This document shows, in pieces, positions 1 through 6,916 of a DNA stretch of 23,301 nt. Location of the stretch: contig DASRBO010000047.1 in the NCBI GenBank assembly GCA_035653595.1, positions 1 through 23,301 of the forward strand, in the 5' to 3' direction. Under the pieces are notes generated by a model. It saw only the letters and a program-made list of their open reading frames with translations. It had not been told where the DNA came from and did no database searches. The position numbers were made by a program, and so were the translations under genes. Within the stretch, counting starts at the first letter, position 1; each line of letters begins with the position of its first letter. Source of the stretch: DASRBO01 sp035653595. GTDB taxonomy: Bacteria > Actinomycetota > Acidimicrobiia > Acidimicrobiales > JAJPHE01.

Positions 1-698
1 CCATCGCCCTGGGCCACGACTGCGGCCACGGGCCCGGGGGCCACGCCAGCGAGGACGCCCTCAGCCCCTACCTGGTCGAGGGCTTCGACCACGCCGTCTG
101 GGGCGCCGACGTGGTCCTGTCGCCTCTCAACCTGTGCGCTGAGACCCTCGACGGGATCCGCAACCACTCGTGGACCCGCCCCGTTCCGGCCACCCCCGAG
201 GGCCTGGTGGTCAGCTGGGCCGACCGGTGCGCCTACACCGCCCACGACTTCGAGGACGCCTGCCGCATCGGGGTGGTGAGCCCGTCGATGCTGCCCGATT
301 TGGTCGTGCGCCGCCTCGGCCGCTCCCGCACCCAGCAGCTGGGGCGGTTCATCCACGGCCTCATCGACGTGACCACCACCACCGGAACGGTCGGCATGCC
401 CGAGGACCTGGCCGAGGCCCTGGCCGAGTTCCGGGCCTTCAACTACGACCGGGTCTACATGCGCACCGAGTCACTGGCCCAGGCGGCCAAGGTGATCGAC
501 CTGCTGCGGGCGCTGGTGGACCACTTCGCCTCCCGCCCCCAGCGCCTCCCCGGCGACGGCGCCGGCCTTGGCCCGGGCAGTGAGCCCGCCGTGCGGGCGG
601 CGGTGACCTACGTGGCCGGCATGACCGACCGCTTCGCCTGTCAGAGCGCGGTCGACGAGTTGGGCTGGACCGCGGAGCGGCTGCCCGCCGGGGTCTGA
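1..698 (+). CDS. dGTPase-like HD-domain phosphohydrolase, 3' part (5' end outside window)
   Basis: The reading frame is open from base 3 and its start lies left of the window. Translation begins with IALGHDCGHGPGGHASE, the metal-binding HD motif of deoxyguanosinetriphosphate triphosphohydrolase-like proteins, followed by the family blocks GFDHAVWGA, LNLCAETLDGIRNHSW and, near the C-terminus, VAGMTDRFACQSA. Known members hydrolyse dGTP or other dNTPs to the nucleoside and triphosphate in the cytoplasm and help control dNTP pools. Which nucleotide is used here cannot be read from the sequence. About 232 residues are present, so roughly the first 40 % of a usual actinobacterial member is missing. 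An internal GTG at 111 is not the real start, because conserved motifs precede it. The last 58 bp overlap the convergent cytochrome b gene. Confidence 0.88.
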   Translation, partial: IALGHDCGHGPGGHASEDALSPYLVEGFDHAVWGADVVLSPLNLCAETLDGIRNHSWTRPVPATPEGLVVSWADRCAYTAHDFEDACRIGVVSPSMLPDLVVRRLGRSRTQQLGRFIHGLIDVTTTTGTVGMPEDLAEALAEFRAFNYDRVYMRTESLAQAAKVIDLLRALVDHFASRPQRLPGDGAGLGPGSEPAVRAAVTYVAGMTDRFACQSAVDELGWTAERLPAGV

Positions 699-1357
699 GC
701 GGAGGGAGCCGGGGCCGCCCGGGCCGCGCTCCGCTCCTCCTCCAGCCACTCCGGGGCGTTGGCGCGGGCCCACTGGGCCCGTATGCGCCCGGTAAGCATC
801 GACCACAGGGCGTCGCGGTGGGTGAGGGCGAAGCCGATGTGGCCAACCACCACCGCCACCACGGCGGTGGCCAGAGCGTCGTGCACGAAGGTCGCCCCCG
901 TGCGCCACGAGACGGGGAAGGGCCCGAACCAGTGCATGACCGAGCCGGTACCCAGCATGACGACCATGGCCCCGAGGGTGAAGGCGGCGTTGAGCTTCTG
1001 GCCGGCGTTGAACTTGCCCTGCTTGGGCAGGCTGACCCGCCCGAAGGAGCGCAGCCAGCGCCGCTCGGCGGCGCTCCAGAGGTTGAGCCGGCGCAGGTCG
1101 TCGCGGGTGCGGGCGCCCCATGGCCCCACCACCGACAGGAGGAGAGGCACCAGCAGGGCCACCCCGCACCACACGTGAAGGGAGGCGACCAGGGCCCGGC
1201 GGTTCACCAGTGACGACAGCGCCGGAACGTAGAGGGCGGCGCCGCTCAGTATGAGGAAGCCGAACAGCCCCGCCGTGGTCCAGTGCAGGGCCCGCTCCAC
1301 CCGATCGAAGCGGGACAGCCAGCCGCCCGGCGGCGCCGGCTCAGCTGGTCGGGACAT
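641..1357 (-). CDS. Cytochrome b/b6-domain membrane protein (FdnI / di-haem cytochrome b type)
   Basis: A 238-aa integral membrane protein with about four hydrophobic segments (near residues 28-48, 58-78, 125-145 and 158-180). Histidines at 25 (RALHW), 61 (SLHVW), 142, 159 and 173 lie where this family binds two b haems. The sequence GKFNAGQK (115-121) is the loop signature of formate dehydrogenase gamma-like cytochrome b subunits. The upstream neighbour, a molybdopterin oxidoreductase, overlaps it by 17 bp, so the two are probably cotranscribed and form an electron-transfer pair between the quinone pool and an extracytoplasmic Mo enzyme. The pairing is inferred from context. The Ala/Ser/Pro-rich last ~30 residues run antisense into the dGTPase-like gene and look unconserved. 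Confidence 0.85.
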   Translation of the reverse strand: MSRPAEPAPPGGWLSRFDRVERALHWTTAGLFGFLILSGAALYVPALSSLVNRRALVASLHVWCGVALLVPLLLSVVGPWGARTRDDLRRLNLWSAAERRWLRSFGRVSLPKQGKFNAGQKLNAAFTLGAMVVMLGTGSVMHWFGPFPVSWRTGATFVHDALATAVVAVVVGHIGFALTHRDALWSMLTGRIRAQWARANAPEWLEEERSAARAAPAPSAQTPAGSRSAVQPNSSTAL

Positions 1358-2096
1358 CGCTGCGGCCGTTGGAGTGCCCGACCCAGGCGTCGACGTCGTA
1401 GCCCTCCTGCTCCCAGTAGCCGGGGATCACCTGATCGGTGACCCGGATGCCGGAAAGCCATTTGGCCGACTTGTAGCCGTACATGGGGGCCACGTAGAGG
1501 CGGACCGGTCCCCCGTGCTCGGCCGTCAGGGGCTTCCCCTCGAACTCGTAGGCGACCAGCACGTCGGGGCGGCGGGCCTGGGCCAGGGTGAGGCTCTCGG
1601 TGTAGGCCCCGTCGAAGCAGTCGAACTGGAGGGCGGTGGCGCCGGGCGCCAGGCCGGCGGCGTCGAGGAGCGTCGACAGCCGCACCCCGGCCCAGTGCAC
1701 CCCGGGCACCCGCCAGCCGGTGACGCACTGGAAGTCCCGCACCAGCGAGGTCGACGGGAGGGCCCGCAGCTCGTCCAGGGTCAAGGTGATCGGCTGGTGC
1801 ACCAGCCCTGACACCGTCAGGCGGTACTGGCTGTCGGGCACGGTCGGGATCCCGCCGGTGACGGTGTAGATGCGGAACCGGTCCGCCCCCGGCACCAGGG
1901 CCGACAGACCCCCGCCCCCGACCGAGGTGACCGGCCGCAGGGCGTCGCCGACCAGCCGCTGGGCCGTCGAGCCGACGACGACCCCGAGGGCGCCCAGGCC
2001 GACCATGCCCAGGAACACCCGGCGCCCGACCGGCGCCGGTCCGGCTCGACCGTCGGCGGCCTCCGGCCCCGGGGGCAGGAGCGGGCCGGTAGCCAT
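1341..2096 (-). CDS. Tat-exported molybdopterin-dependent oxidoreductase (sulfite oxidase / MsrP fold)
   Basis: A 251-aa protein. Residues 24-42 (GRRVFLGMVGLGALGVVVG) resemble a twin-arginine signal or signal anchor, so the enzyme should act outside the cytoplasmic membrane. The catalytic domain follows, with the SUOX-fold molybdopterin signature DFQCVTGW; Cys124 is the predicted molybdenum ligand. Further family blocks are VHWAGVRLSTLLD, GGPVRLYVAPMYGYKSAKW and GYWEQEGYD. Family members reduce or oxidise S- or N-oxides or sulfite, such as methionine sulfoxide for MsrP; the substrate here is unknown. The next gene encodes a cytochrome b that probably exchanges electrons with it, resembling MsrPQ in layout but with a different haem subunit. 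There is no Shine-Dalgarno site; a TATCTT box 6 nt before the ATG suggests a leaderless mRNA. Confidence 0.87.
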   Translation of the reverse strand: MATGPLLPPGPEAADGRAGPAPVGRRVFLGMVGLGALGVVVGSTAQRLVGDALRPVTSVGGGGLSALVPGADRFRIYTVTGGIPTVPDSQYRLTVSGLVHQPITLTLDELRALPSTSLVRDFQCVTGWRVPGVHWAGVRLSTLLDAAGLAPGATALQFDCFDGAYTESLTLAQARRPDVLVAYEFEGKPLTAEHGGPVRLYVAPMYGYKSAKWLSGIRVTDQVIPGYWEQEGYDVDAWVGHSNGRSDVPTS

Positions 2097-2102
2097 TGAT
2101 TG

Positions 2103-2108
2103 AAGATA
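2103..2108 (-). promoter_or_regulatory. Candidate -10 box for the molybdopterin oxidoreductase gene, leaderless
   Basis: On the minus strand TATCTT is followed by exactly 6 nt and then the ATG at 2096. There is no Shine-Dalgarno sequence. This fits the leaderless layout common in actinobacteria, in which transcription starts at the start codon. No convincing -35 box was seen. Confidence 0.5.
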
Positions 2109-2153
2109 CGGCGACGACCCCCCGGCCGGATGTCACCGCGGCCGAAAAGGGCG

Positions 2154-3005
2154 CTATCGGATCTGCAGCTCGGAGCGATAGATGCGGGCCGGGCCCAGGG
2201 CCTTCACCCGCTCGGCCAGGGCAGCGAAGGCGGCGCCGGCCTCCCCGTCGGGATCGCTCACCGTCACCGGCACGCCGTCGTCGCCCCCCTGGCGCACCGC
2301 CGCTATGAACGGGATCTGCCCCAGTAGGGGGACGCCCAGCTCCTCGGCCAGGGCGTCGCCTCCCCCGGCGCCGAACAGCTCGTAGCGCCGGCCGTCGTCG
2401 CCCGTGAACCACGACATGTTCTCGATCACGCCCCGCAACGGCAGGTTGACCTTGCGGGCCATGTAGGCGCTCTTCTGGGCCACCCGCTGGGCAGCCGGCT
2501 GGGGGGTGGTGACAACCAGCACCTCCGAGCGCGGCAGGTACTGGGCCATGGAGAGGGCGACGTCGCCGGTGCCCGGGGGCATGTCCACGATCAGGAAGTC
2601 GGGCTCGCCCCAGTCCACGTCGACCAGGAACTGCTCGAGGGCCTTGTGCAGCATGGGGCCCCGCCACATCACCGGCTGGTCCTCGCCCACGAAGAAGCCC
2701 ATCGAGATGCAGGTGATGCCGTGGGCCCGGGGCGGGATCAGCTGCTCGTCGACGATGTCGGGCGGCTCGGTGAGCCCCAGCATCCGGGGTATCGAGTAGC
2801 CGTAGACGTCGGCGTCGAGCACCGCCACGGCGGCTCCGGCCCGGGCCAGGGAGACGGCGAGGTTGACCGTCACCGACGACTTGCCCACCCCGCCCTTGCC
2901 CGAGGAGATCCCGATCACCCTGGTGGGCGAGCCGGGCGACATGAACTGGTTGGTCCGGCCCTGTTCGTGGCCGAGGGGGCGGGGATGGGCGTGCGGATCG
3001 GACAT
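2154..3005 (-). CDS. mrp: Mrp/NBP35-type P-loop ATPase, iron-sulfur cluster carrier family
   Basis: From the ATG at 3005 the product is 283 aa. The deviant Walker A motif GKGGVGKS (36-43), the ADVYGYSIPRMLG block and the DMPPGTGDVALS block (141-152) are diagnostic of ApbC/Mrp ATPases, which bind and transfer Fe-S clusters in the cytoplasm. Two features differ from the usual form. The N-terminal MIP18/DUF59 domain of many actinobacterial Mrp proteins is absent. The CxxC that normally follows the ENMS motif and binds the bridging cluster is also absent: the sequence reads ENMSWFTGDDGRRYELFG. A TTG start at 3035 would add 10 residues, but the ATG has GAGG six bases upstream and is preferred. The gene is divergent from a SufR-like regulator and a cysteine desulfurase, which supports an Fe-S role. 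Confidence 0.88.
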   Translation of the reverse strand: MSDPHAHPRPLGHEQGRTNQFMSPGSPTRVIGISSGKGGVGKSSVTVNLAVSLARAGAAVAVLDADVYGYSIPRMLGLTEPPDIVDEQLIPPRAHGITCISMGFFVGEDQPVMWRGPMLHKALEQFLVDVDWGEPDFLIVDMPPGTGDVALSMAQYLPRSEVLVVTTPQPAAQRVAQKSAYMARKVNLPLRGVIENMSWFTGDDGRRYELFGAGGGDALAEELGVPLLGQIPFIAAVRQGGDDGVPVTVSDPDGEAGAAFAALAERVKALGPARIYRSELQIR

Positions 3006-3026
3006 GGCTGGCCTCGACGGACGGGC

Positions 3027-3041
3027 GGGAACCAATTTCCC
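3027..3041. promoter_or_regulatory. Inverted repeat between mrp and the SufR-like gene, candidate operator
   Basis: GGGAA-N5-TTCCC is a perfect 5-bp inverted repeat in the 61-bp divergent spacer. It lies just upstream of the candidate -10 box of the regulator gene and about 22 bp before the mrp ATG. An autoregulating SufR-like repressor would be expected to bind here. The sequence is not the known cyanobacterial SufR site, so the assignment is inference from position. Confidence 0.35.
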
Positions 3042-3054
3042 CTATCCGCGTAGG

Positions 3055-3060
3055 TAGAAT
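3055..3060 (+). promoter_or_regulatory. Candidate -10 box for the SufR-like gene, leaderless
   Basis: TAGAAT is followed by 6 nt (AACCCC) and then the GTG at 3067. There is no Shine-Dalgarno site. The spacing places the transcription start at or next to the start codon. Confidence 0.55.
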
Positions 3061-3066
3061 AACCCC

Positions 3067-3780
3067 GTGACGTTGGGTGAGCGGCCGCTCACCGACGAGG
3101 AGTTCTCGGCGGTGGTAGCGGCAGTGACGTCGGCCTTCGGGGATCCGACCAGGCGCGAGATCTACCTGTTCGCCCGCACCGAGGCGGGGGTCACCGCCTC
3201 CGAGGTGGCCGAGCGCTTCGCCCTGCACGCCAACGTGGCCCGCCACCATCTCGACAAGCTGGCGGCCGGCGGCTACCTCGAGGTGTTCCTCGAGCGCCCC
3301 GGCACCGGGGGGGCGGGGCGGCCGTCCAAGCGCTACCGGGCATCGGCCGCCGGCACCGGCATCGACCTGCCCGTCCGGCGCGACGACCTGCTCATCACCC
3401 TGCTGGGCCGGGCCCTGGCCCTGCTGCCCGACGACCAGGCCGAGGCCATGGCCGAGCAGGTCGGCCAGGAGTACGGCCTGGTACTGGCCGCCCAGATGGC
3501 CCCGGGCGACGGCCAGCGCTCCCTCCGGGCCGCCCTCCACGCCGTGGCCGAGGCCCTGACCGCCCACGGCTTCGCCGCCCACACCGAGGCCCGGGCCGGC
3601 ACCATCGCCATCGTGTCGGACCTGTGTCCGTTCGGGGAGACCGCCGCCCAGCACCCGGTGATCTGCGCCGTGGACCGGGGCATGGTGCGGGGCATGCTGG
3701 CCGGCCTGTACGGCGACACCGCCCCCAAGACCGCTTCGTCGCGGGCCCTGGGCGACGACGCCTGCGTCACCGCCGTCTGA
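3067..3780 (+). CDS. sufR: SufR-like winged-helix transcriptional regulator with three conserved cysteines
   Basis: A 237-aa protein. The N-terminal ~90 residues form an ArsR/DeoR-like winged helix: DPTRREIYLFA, then VTASEVAERFALHANVARHHLDKL as the recognition region, then a wing with GRPSKRYRAS. The C-terminal half carries Cys187 (DLCPFGE), Cys200 (HPVICAVD) and Cys233 (DACVTAV). This spacing matches Fe-S-binding SufR-type repressors that sense cluster status and control Fe-S assembly genes. The cysteine desulfurase gene starts 12 bp downstream and an Mrp-type carrier is divergent, so autoregulation and control of both neighbours is likely. The sufBCD genes are not adjacent, which is why the symbol is given with some reserve. 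Confidence 0.8.
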   Translation: MTLGERPLTDEEFSAVVAAVTSAFGDPTRREIYLFARTEAGVTASEVAERFALHANVARHHLDKLAAGGYLEVFLERPGTGGAGRPSKRYRASAAGTGIDLPVRRDDLLITLLGRALALLPDDQAEAMAEQVGQEYGLVLAAQMAPGDGQRSLRAALHAVAEALTAHGFAAHTEARAGTIAIVSDLCPFGETAAQHPVICAVDRGMVRGMLAGLYGDTAPKTASSRALGDDACVTAV

Positions 3781-3792
3781 CGGGCGGCCGGC

Positions 3793-4929
3793 ATGGCCCG
3801 CCACTACCTCGACCACGCGTCGACGAGCCCGGCCCGCCCCGTGGCCGTCGAGGCCGTGGTCGCCGCCCTCACCGGCGAGCTGGCCGCCGACCCGGCCCGG
3901 GTGCACACCGAGGGGCGCATGGCCCGGGCCGCCCTCGAGCAGGCCCGGGCCGCCCTCGCCGCCCTGCTGGGGGTGACCCCCCGCCAGGTGGTCTTCACCT
4001 CCGGGGCCACCGAGGCCATCAACTCCGCCGTGTGGGGGGCGTGCCGGGCCCGGCCGGGGGCGGTGCTGTGCGCCGGCGTCGAGCACTCGGCGGTGCGGGA
4101 GTCCTCGGCCCGGTCCGCCCCGGTGGTGGAGGTGGAGGTCGACCGGACGGGGCGCATTCATCCCGAGGCGGTGGAGGAGGCGGGCCGTCGGGCGGTGGCC
4201 GACCACGGCGCCGTCGCCCTGGTGCACTGCCAGTGGGCCAACCACGAGGTGGGCACCCTGCAGCCGGTGGCGGAGGTGGCGGAGGTGGCCCACCGCCTGG
4301 GGGCCCTGTGCCACGTCGACGCCGCCGCCGCCGTCGGCCACGCCGTGGTGGACCTGGCCGGGGTGGGGGCCGACCTGGCGTCGGTCAGCGGCCACAAGTT
4401 CGGCGCTCCCAAGGGATCGGGGGCCCTGGTGGTCCGCCGGGGGCTGCGCGTCGAGCCCCTGATCGTCGGGGGAGAGCAGGAGCGGGCCCGGCGGGCCGGC
4501 ATGGAGGACACCGCCGCCCAGATCGGGCTGGGGGCCGCCGCCCGGGCCCTGAGCGGGCCGGCGCTGGCCGAGGAGATGGCCGCCGCCCGCCGGCGCACCG
4601 GGCGCCTGCTCGCTGCCGCCCTCTCCGTCCCCGACGTCGTCGTCTACGGCGATCCGGACAGCAGGCTGGACCACATCGTCTGCCTCGGGGTGGCTGGGGT
4701 GGAGGCGGAGGCGGTGGTCATCGGGCTGGACCAGGCCGGCGTGGCCGTGCACTCCGGGTCGGCCTGCTCCTCGGAGTCCTTCGAGCCGTCGCCGGTCCTG
4801 GCCGCCATGGGGGTCGACGCCGACCGCTCGGTGCGGGTGTCGGTGGGCTGGTCCAGCACCGAGGAGGACGTGGATGCGTTCGCTTCCGCCTTCGCCGCCG
4901 TGGTCGACCGTCTCCGCTCGCTGCGCTGA
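3793..4929 (+). CDS. Cysteine desulfurase (class V aminotransferase, NifS/IscS family)
   Basis: A 378-aa PLP enzyme that takes sulfur from L-cysteine, releasing alanine, and passes it on as persulfide for Fe-S clusters or thiolation. Recognisable blocks are YLDHASTSP at the N-terminus, FTSGATEAIN (68-77), HCQWANHEVGTLQP (145-158), the PLP-lysine motif SVSGHKFGAPKG with Lys202, GGEQERARRAGMEDT, and the catalytic loop SGSACSSE with Cys325. The long SxSACSS-type loop is that of the NifS/IscS (group I) branch rather than SufS. It begins 12 bp after the SufR-like gene and is probably cotranscribed and Fe-S regulated. The length is normal for the family. Use in tRNA thiolation instead of Fe-S assembly is possible; no tRNA-thiolation partner gene lies adjacent. 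Confidence 0.9.
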   Translation: MARHYLDHASTSPARPVAVEAVVAALTGELAADPARVHTEGRMARAALEQARAALAALLGVTPRQVVFTSGATEAINSAVWGACRARPGAVLCAGVEHSAVRESSARSAPVVEVEVDRTGRIHPEAVEEAGRRAVADHGAVALVHCQWANHEVGTLQPVAEVAEVAHRLGALCHVDAAAAVGHAVVDLAGVGADLASVSGHKFGAPKGSGALVVRRGLRVEPLIVGGEQERARRAGMEDTAAQIGLGAAARALSGPALAEEMAAARRRTGRLLAAALSVPDVVVYGDPDSRLDHIVCLGVAGVEAEAVVIGLDQAGVAVHSGSACSSESFEPSPVLAAMGVDADRSVRVSVGWSSTEEDVDAFASAFAAVVDRLRSLR

Positions 4930-4934
4930 GCGCC

Positions 4935-4955
4935 CGGCGCCTGAGCGGGGCGCCG
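4935..4955. terminator. GC-rich hairpin between convergent genes
   Basis: CGGCGCC and GGCGCCG form a perfect 7-bp stem with a 7-nt loop in the 27-bp gap between the cysteine desulfurase stop and the ccmI stop. There is no T-tract, so a bidirectional intrinsic terminator is plausible but unproven. Confidence 0.4.
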
Positions 4956-4956
4956 T

Positions 4957-5835
4957 TCAGCTCCTGGCCGCCGCCTCCTGGCGGGCCCGCTCGAGTATGG
5001 GCTGCACGGCCCTGATCACCTGGGGCCCGGGCCTGCTGGCCAGGTAGGCCTCCAGCTGGGGCACGGCCCCGGCCGGGTCGTGCTCCTCGTCGAGCAGGAT
5101 CACCCCGAGGAAGAACCGGGCATCGGGGTACTGGGGGTCGGCGGCCACCGCCGCCTTCACCGAGTCCAGCCCTTCGGCGACGAGGGTCGGGTCCTTGCGG
5201 GCGTCGCCGGTCAGGCGCAGCAGCCAGCCCCGGTAGGCGAGGGCCTCGGGCTGGTCGGGCTCGACGGCGAGCACGGCGTTGTACAGCTTGACGGCGTCGA
5301 GGTCGTCGCCGGCGGCCATGGCCTGGCGGGCCGAGGCCAGCTCCTGGGCCGGGGTCGGGGGCACCGATCCGGAGGAGGACTGGCCCGGTTGGCGGGATCC
5401 CAGCGCCGAGGCCACCAGCAGGCCGGCGCCCACGGCGAACACCACCGCCCCGGCGGTCCCGACGACGGTCCTGATCCGCCGTCGCCGCCCGCCGGCCACC
5501 GCCCCCGGGGCGGGATCGGGCGCCGCGGCATCGAGGGGACCGGCCGGTTGGCCGTCCCCAGCCGGCGCCGACGGAGTGGCGGGGTCCCCGACGGGCGGGG
5601 CCCCGGTGGCGGCCGGCGCCGACGGAGCGGCCGAGCCGTCGCTCGCCGGGGGCGGCTCCGGCGCCGGGTCGCTCTCCAGCTGGCGGATCACCGCCGCCGC
5701 CCGGGCGACGTAGCCGTCGCGCAGGTGGCGGTAGTCGGCCTCGTCGACCTCGCCGGCGCGGTGCTCCTCGTCGAGCAGCCGGATCTGCTCCAGCAGCCGG
5801 TCCCGCTCGTCGTGGCGCCGGGCCGTGTCGCTCAC
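4957..5835 (-). CDS. ccmI: CcmI/CycH-like TPR protein, last gene of the ccm operon
   Basis: A 292-aa protein. Residues 1-55 are a charged helical stretch (HDERDRLLEQIRLLDEEHRAGEVDEADY), similar to the N-terminal part of CcmI that holds DxxR/L-E repeats. Residues 56-115 are a Pro/Ala-rich linker, about 122-145 a single transmembrane helix after RRRRIR, and about 160-292 TPR repeats (for example LYNAVLAVEPDQPEALAYRGWLLRLTGD) predicted to face outside. CcmI holds apocytochrome c for haem attachment in System I. The ATG overlaps the ccmH stop (ATGA), so the two are translationally coupled. The usual N-terminal double-helix membrane module of proteobacterial CcmI is reduced to one helix, placed centrally. 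The function is therefore partly inferred from operon position. Confidence 0.75.
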   Translation of the reverse strand: MSDTARRHDERDRLLEQIRLLDEEHRAGEVDEADYRHLRDGYVARAAAVIRQLESDPAPEPPPASDGSAAPSAPAATGAPPVGDPATPSAPAGDGQPAGPLDAAAPDPAPGAVAGGRRRRIRTVVGTAGAVVFAVGAGLLVASALGSRQPGQSSSGSVPPTPAQELASARQAMAAGDDLDAVKLYNAVLAVEPDQPEALAYRGWLLRLTGDARKDPTLVAEGLDSVKAAVAADPQYPDARFFLGVILLDEEHDPAGAVPQLEAYLASRPGPQVIRAVQPILERARQEAAARS

Positions 5836-6329
5836 TGCGGATCACCACCGCCGGCCGGCGCCGCCGCCGAGGCAGCGAGGGCGGCCTCGACCAGGCGGCG
5901 GTCCTCGTCGCCGGCCACGGCGGGCCCGGCCCGCCACCGCCGGAAGGCGAGAGCCAGGGCGCCCAGCACCACGATGGCGGCCGCCACCGGCAGCACCCAG
6001 ACCAGGCCGGCCACGCCTCGGGAGGTGGGGCGCAGGATGATGCCGGGCCCGTAGCGGCTGGCGAGGTAGGCCTCGATCTGCTCGCGGCTCTGGCCCTGCA
6101 CCAGTCGCTGGCGGATGGCGTTGCGCACGGCCACGGCGGTGGAGGCGTCGGAGTCGGCGGCGGTCAGCGCCGAGCACGACGGGCACCGGACCTCGGCGGC
6201 GATGGCGTGAACCCGGGCGTCGAGGCCGGGCGGGGCCGGCCGGGGCGCCGCCGCCACCGCCAGGCTGGCCGCCGCCACCACGGCCAGCACGGCCCAGGCC
6301 AGCCACTGCCAGCGGGGGATGCGGCTCAC
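5832..6329 (-). CDS. ccmH: CcmH/CycL/NrfF-family cytochrome c maturation thiol-reductase subunit
   Basis: The GTG at 6329 overlaps the ccmG stop (GTGA) and gives 165 aa. Residues 8-29 form an N-terminal membrane segment. The active motif RCPSC (Cys49, Cys52) is followed by SALTAADSDAS, matching the family pattern RCxxCQ...IADSxA. A region VRNAIRQRLVQGQSREQIEAYLASRYG (68-94) comes next, and then a second membrane segment (about 106-130). CcmH reduces or presents the CxxCH cysteines of apocytochrome c with CcmG in the extracytoplasmic space. The glutamine that usually follows the second cysteine is serine here. The long frame upstream of this start is a shadow of ccmG and ccmF. Confidence 0.88.
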   Translation of the reverse strand: MSRIPRWQWLAWAVLAVVAAASLAVAAAPRPAPPGLDARVHAIAAEVRCPSCSALTAADSDASTAVAVRNAIRQRLVQGQSREQIEAYLASRYGPGIILRPTSRGVAGLVWVLPVAAAIVVLGALALAFRRWRAGPAVAGDEDRRLVEAALAASAAAPAGGGDPQ

Positions 6330-6916
6330 AGCCCGGCCCTCCTGGCCTGGACGATCACCCGGTTGAAATAGCCCACCTGGTTGGGGGTCAGCGGGCCGAT
6401 CACCTTGGCCAGCACCGCCCCGTCCGGGCTGACCAGGAACGACTCCGGAGGGGCCCGCACCCCCCAGGCCAGCGCCAGCGCGCCCTCCCCGTCGTCGAGG
6501 GCCGGCCAGTGGGCCCCGCCCCCGGTGAGGAAGCGCCGGGCCGAGCCGGCGGAGTCGGAGAAGACGACCCCGACCACGGCCGTGCCCGACCGGTCCATGG
6601 CCACCAGCTGGGGCAGCTCCTGGTGGCACGGGCCGCACCAGCTGGCGAAGAAGTTCACCACCACGAAGCGGCCCCGGAGGTCGGTCAGGGAGAACCGGCC
6701 CCCGCCGATGTCGGTGCCCGCGGTGGGTGGGGCGGGCTGGCCCACGATGGGGCTGGCCGCCTCGGCCACCTGGGCCGGGGGCCGGGTGGACAGCACCGCC
6801 ACCAGGGCCGCCCCGGCCACCCCGATGCCGAGGGCCGCCCACCGCACGGTCCTCGTCCCTCGCCGACTCCGTCCGGGGGGGCTCCGGACGTCGTCCGGCG
6901 CCGAGGGACCGCTCAC
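6326..6916 (-). CDS. ccmG: CcmG/DsbE/TlpA-family membrane-anchored thioredoxin
   Basis: The GTG at 6916 overlaps the ccmF stop by four bases (GTGA), giving 196 aa. An N-terminal anchor lies near residues 25-44 after RRGTRTVR. The thioredoxin fold follows, with VVVNFFASWCGPCHQELP and redox cysteines 94 and 97, then GVVFSD and a cis-proline region GVRAPPESFLVSPDG typical of TlpA/ResA/CcmG. Its role in System I is to keep apocytochrome c cysteines reduced before haem ligation, working with CcmH outside the membrane. Reductant supply by CcdA or DsbD is expected, but no such gene is in the window. Confidence 0.9.
   Translation of the reverse strand: MSGPSAPDDVRSPPGRSRRGTRTVRWAALGIGVAGAALVAVLSTRPPAQVAEAASPIVGQPAPPTAGTDIGGGRFSLTDLRGRFVVVNFFASWCGPCHQELPQLVAMDRSGTAVVGVVFSDSAGSARRFLTGGGAHWPALDDGEGALALAWGVRAPPESFLVSPDGAVLAKVIGPLTPNQVGYFNRVIVQARRAGL

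Noticed and set aside
1246..4752. Very long open frame on the minus strand (1168 aa)
   Set aside because: It runs antisense to, or out of frame with, the molybdopterin, mrp, SufR-like and cysteine desulfurase genes. Its translation is Gly/Pro/Arg/His-rich low complexity, a GC-rich shadow.
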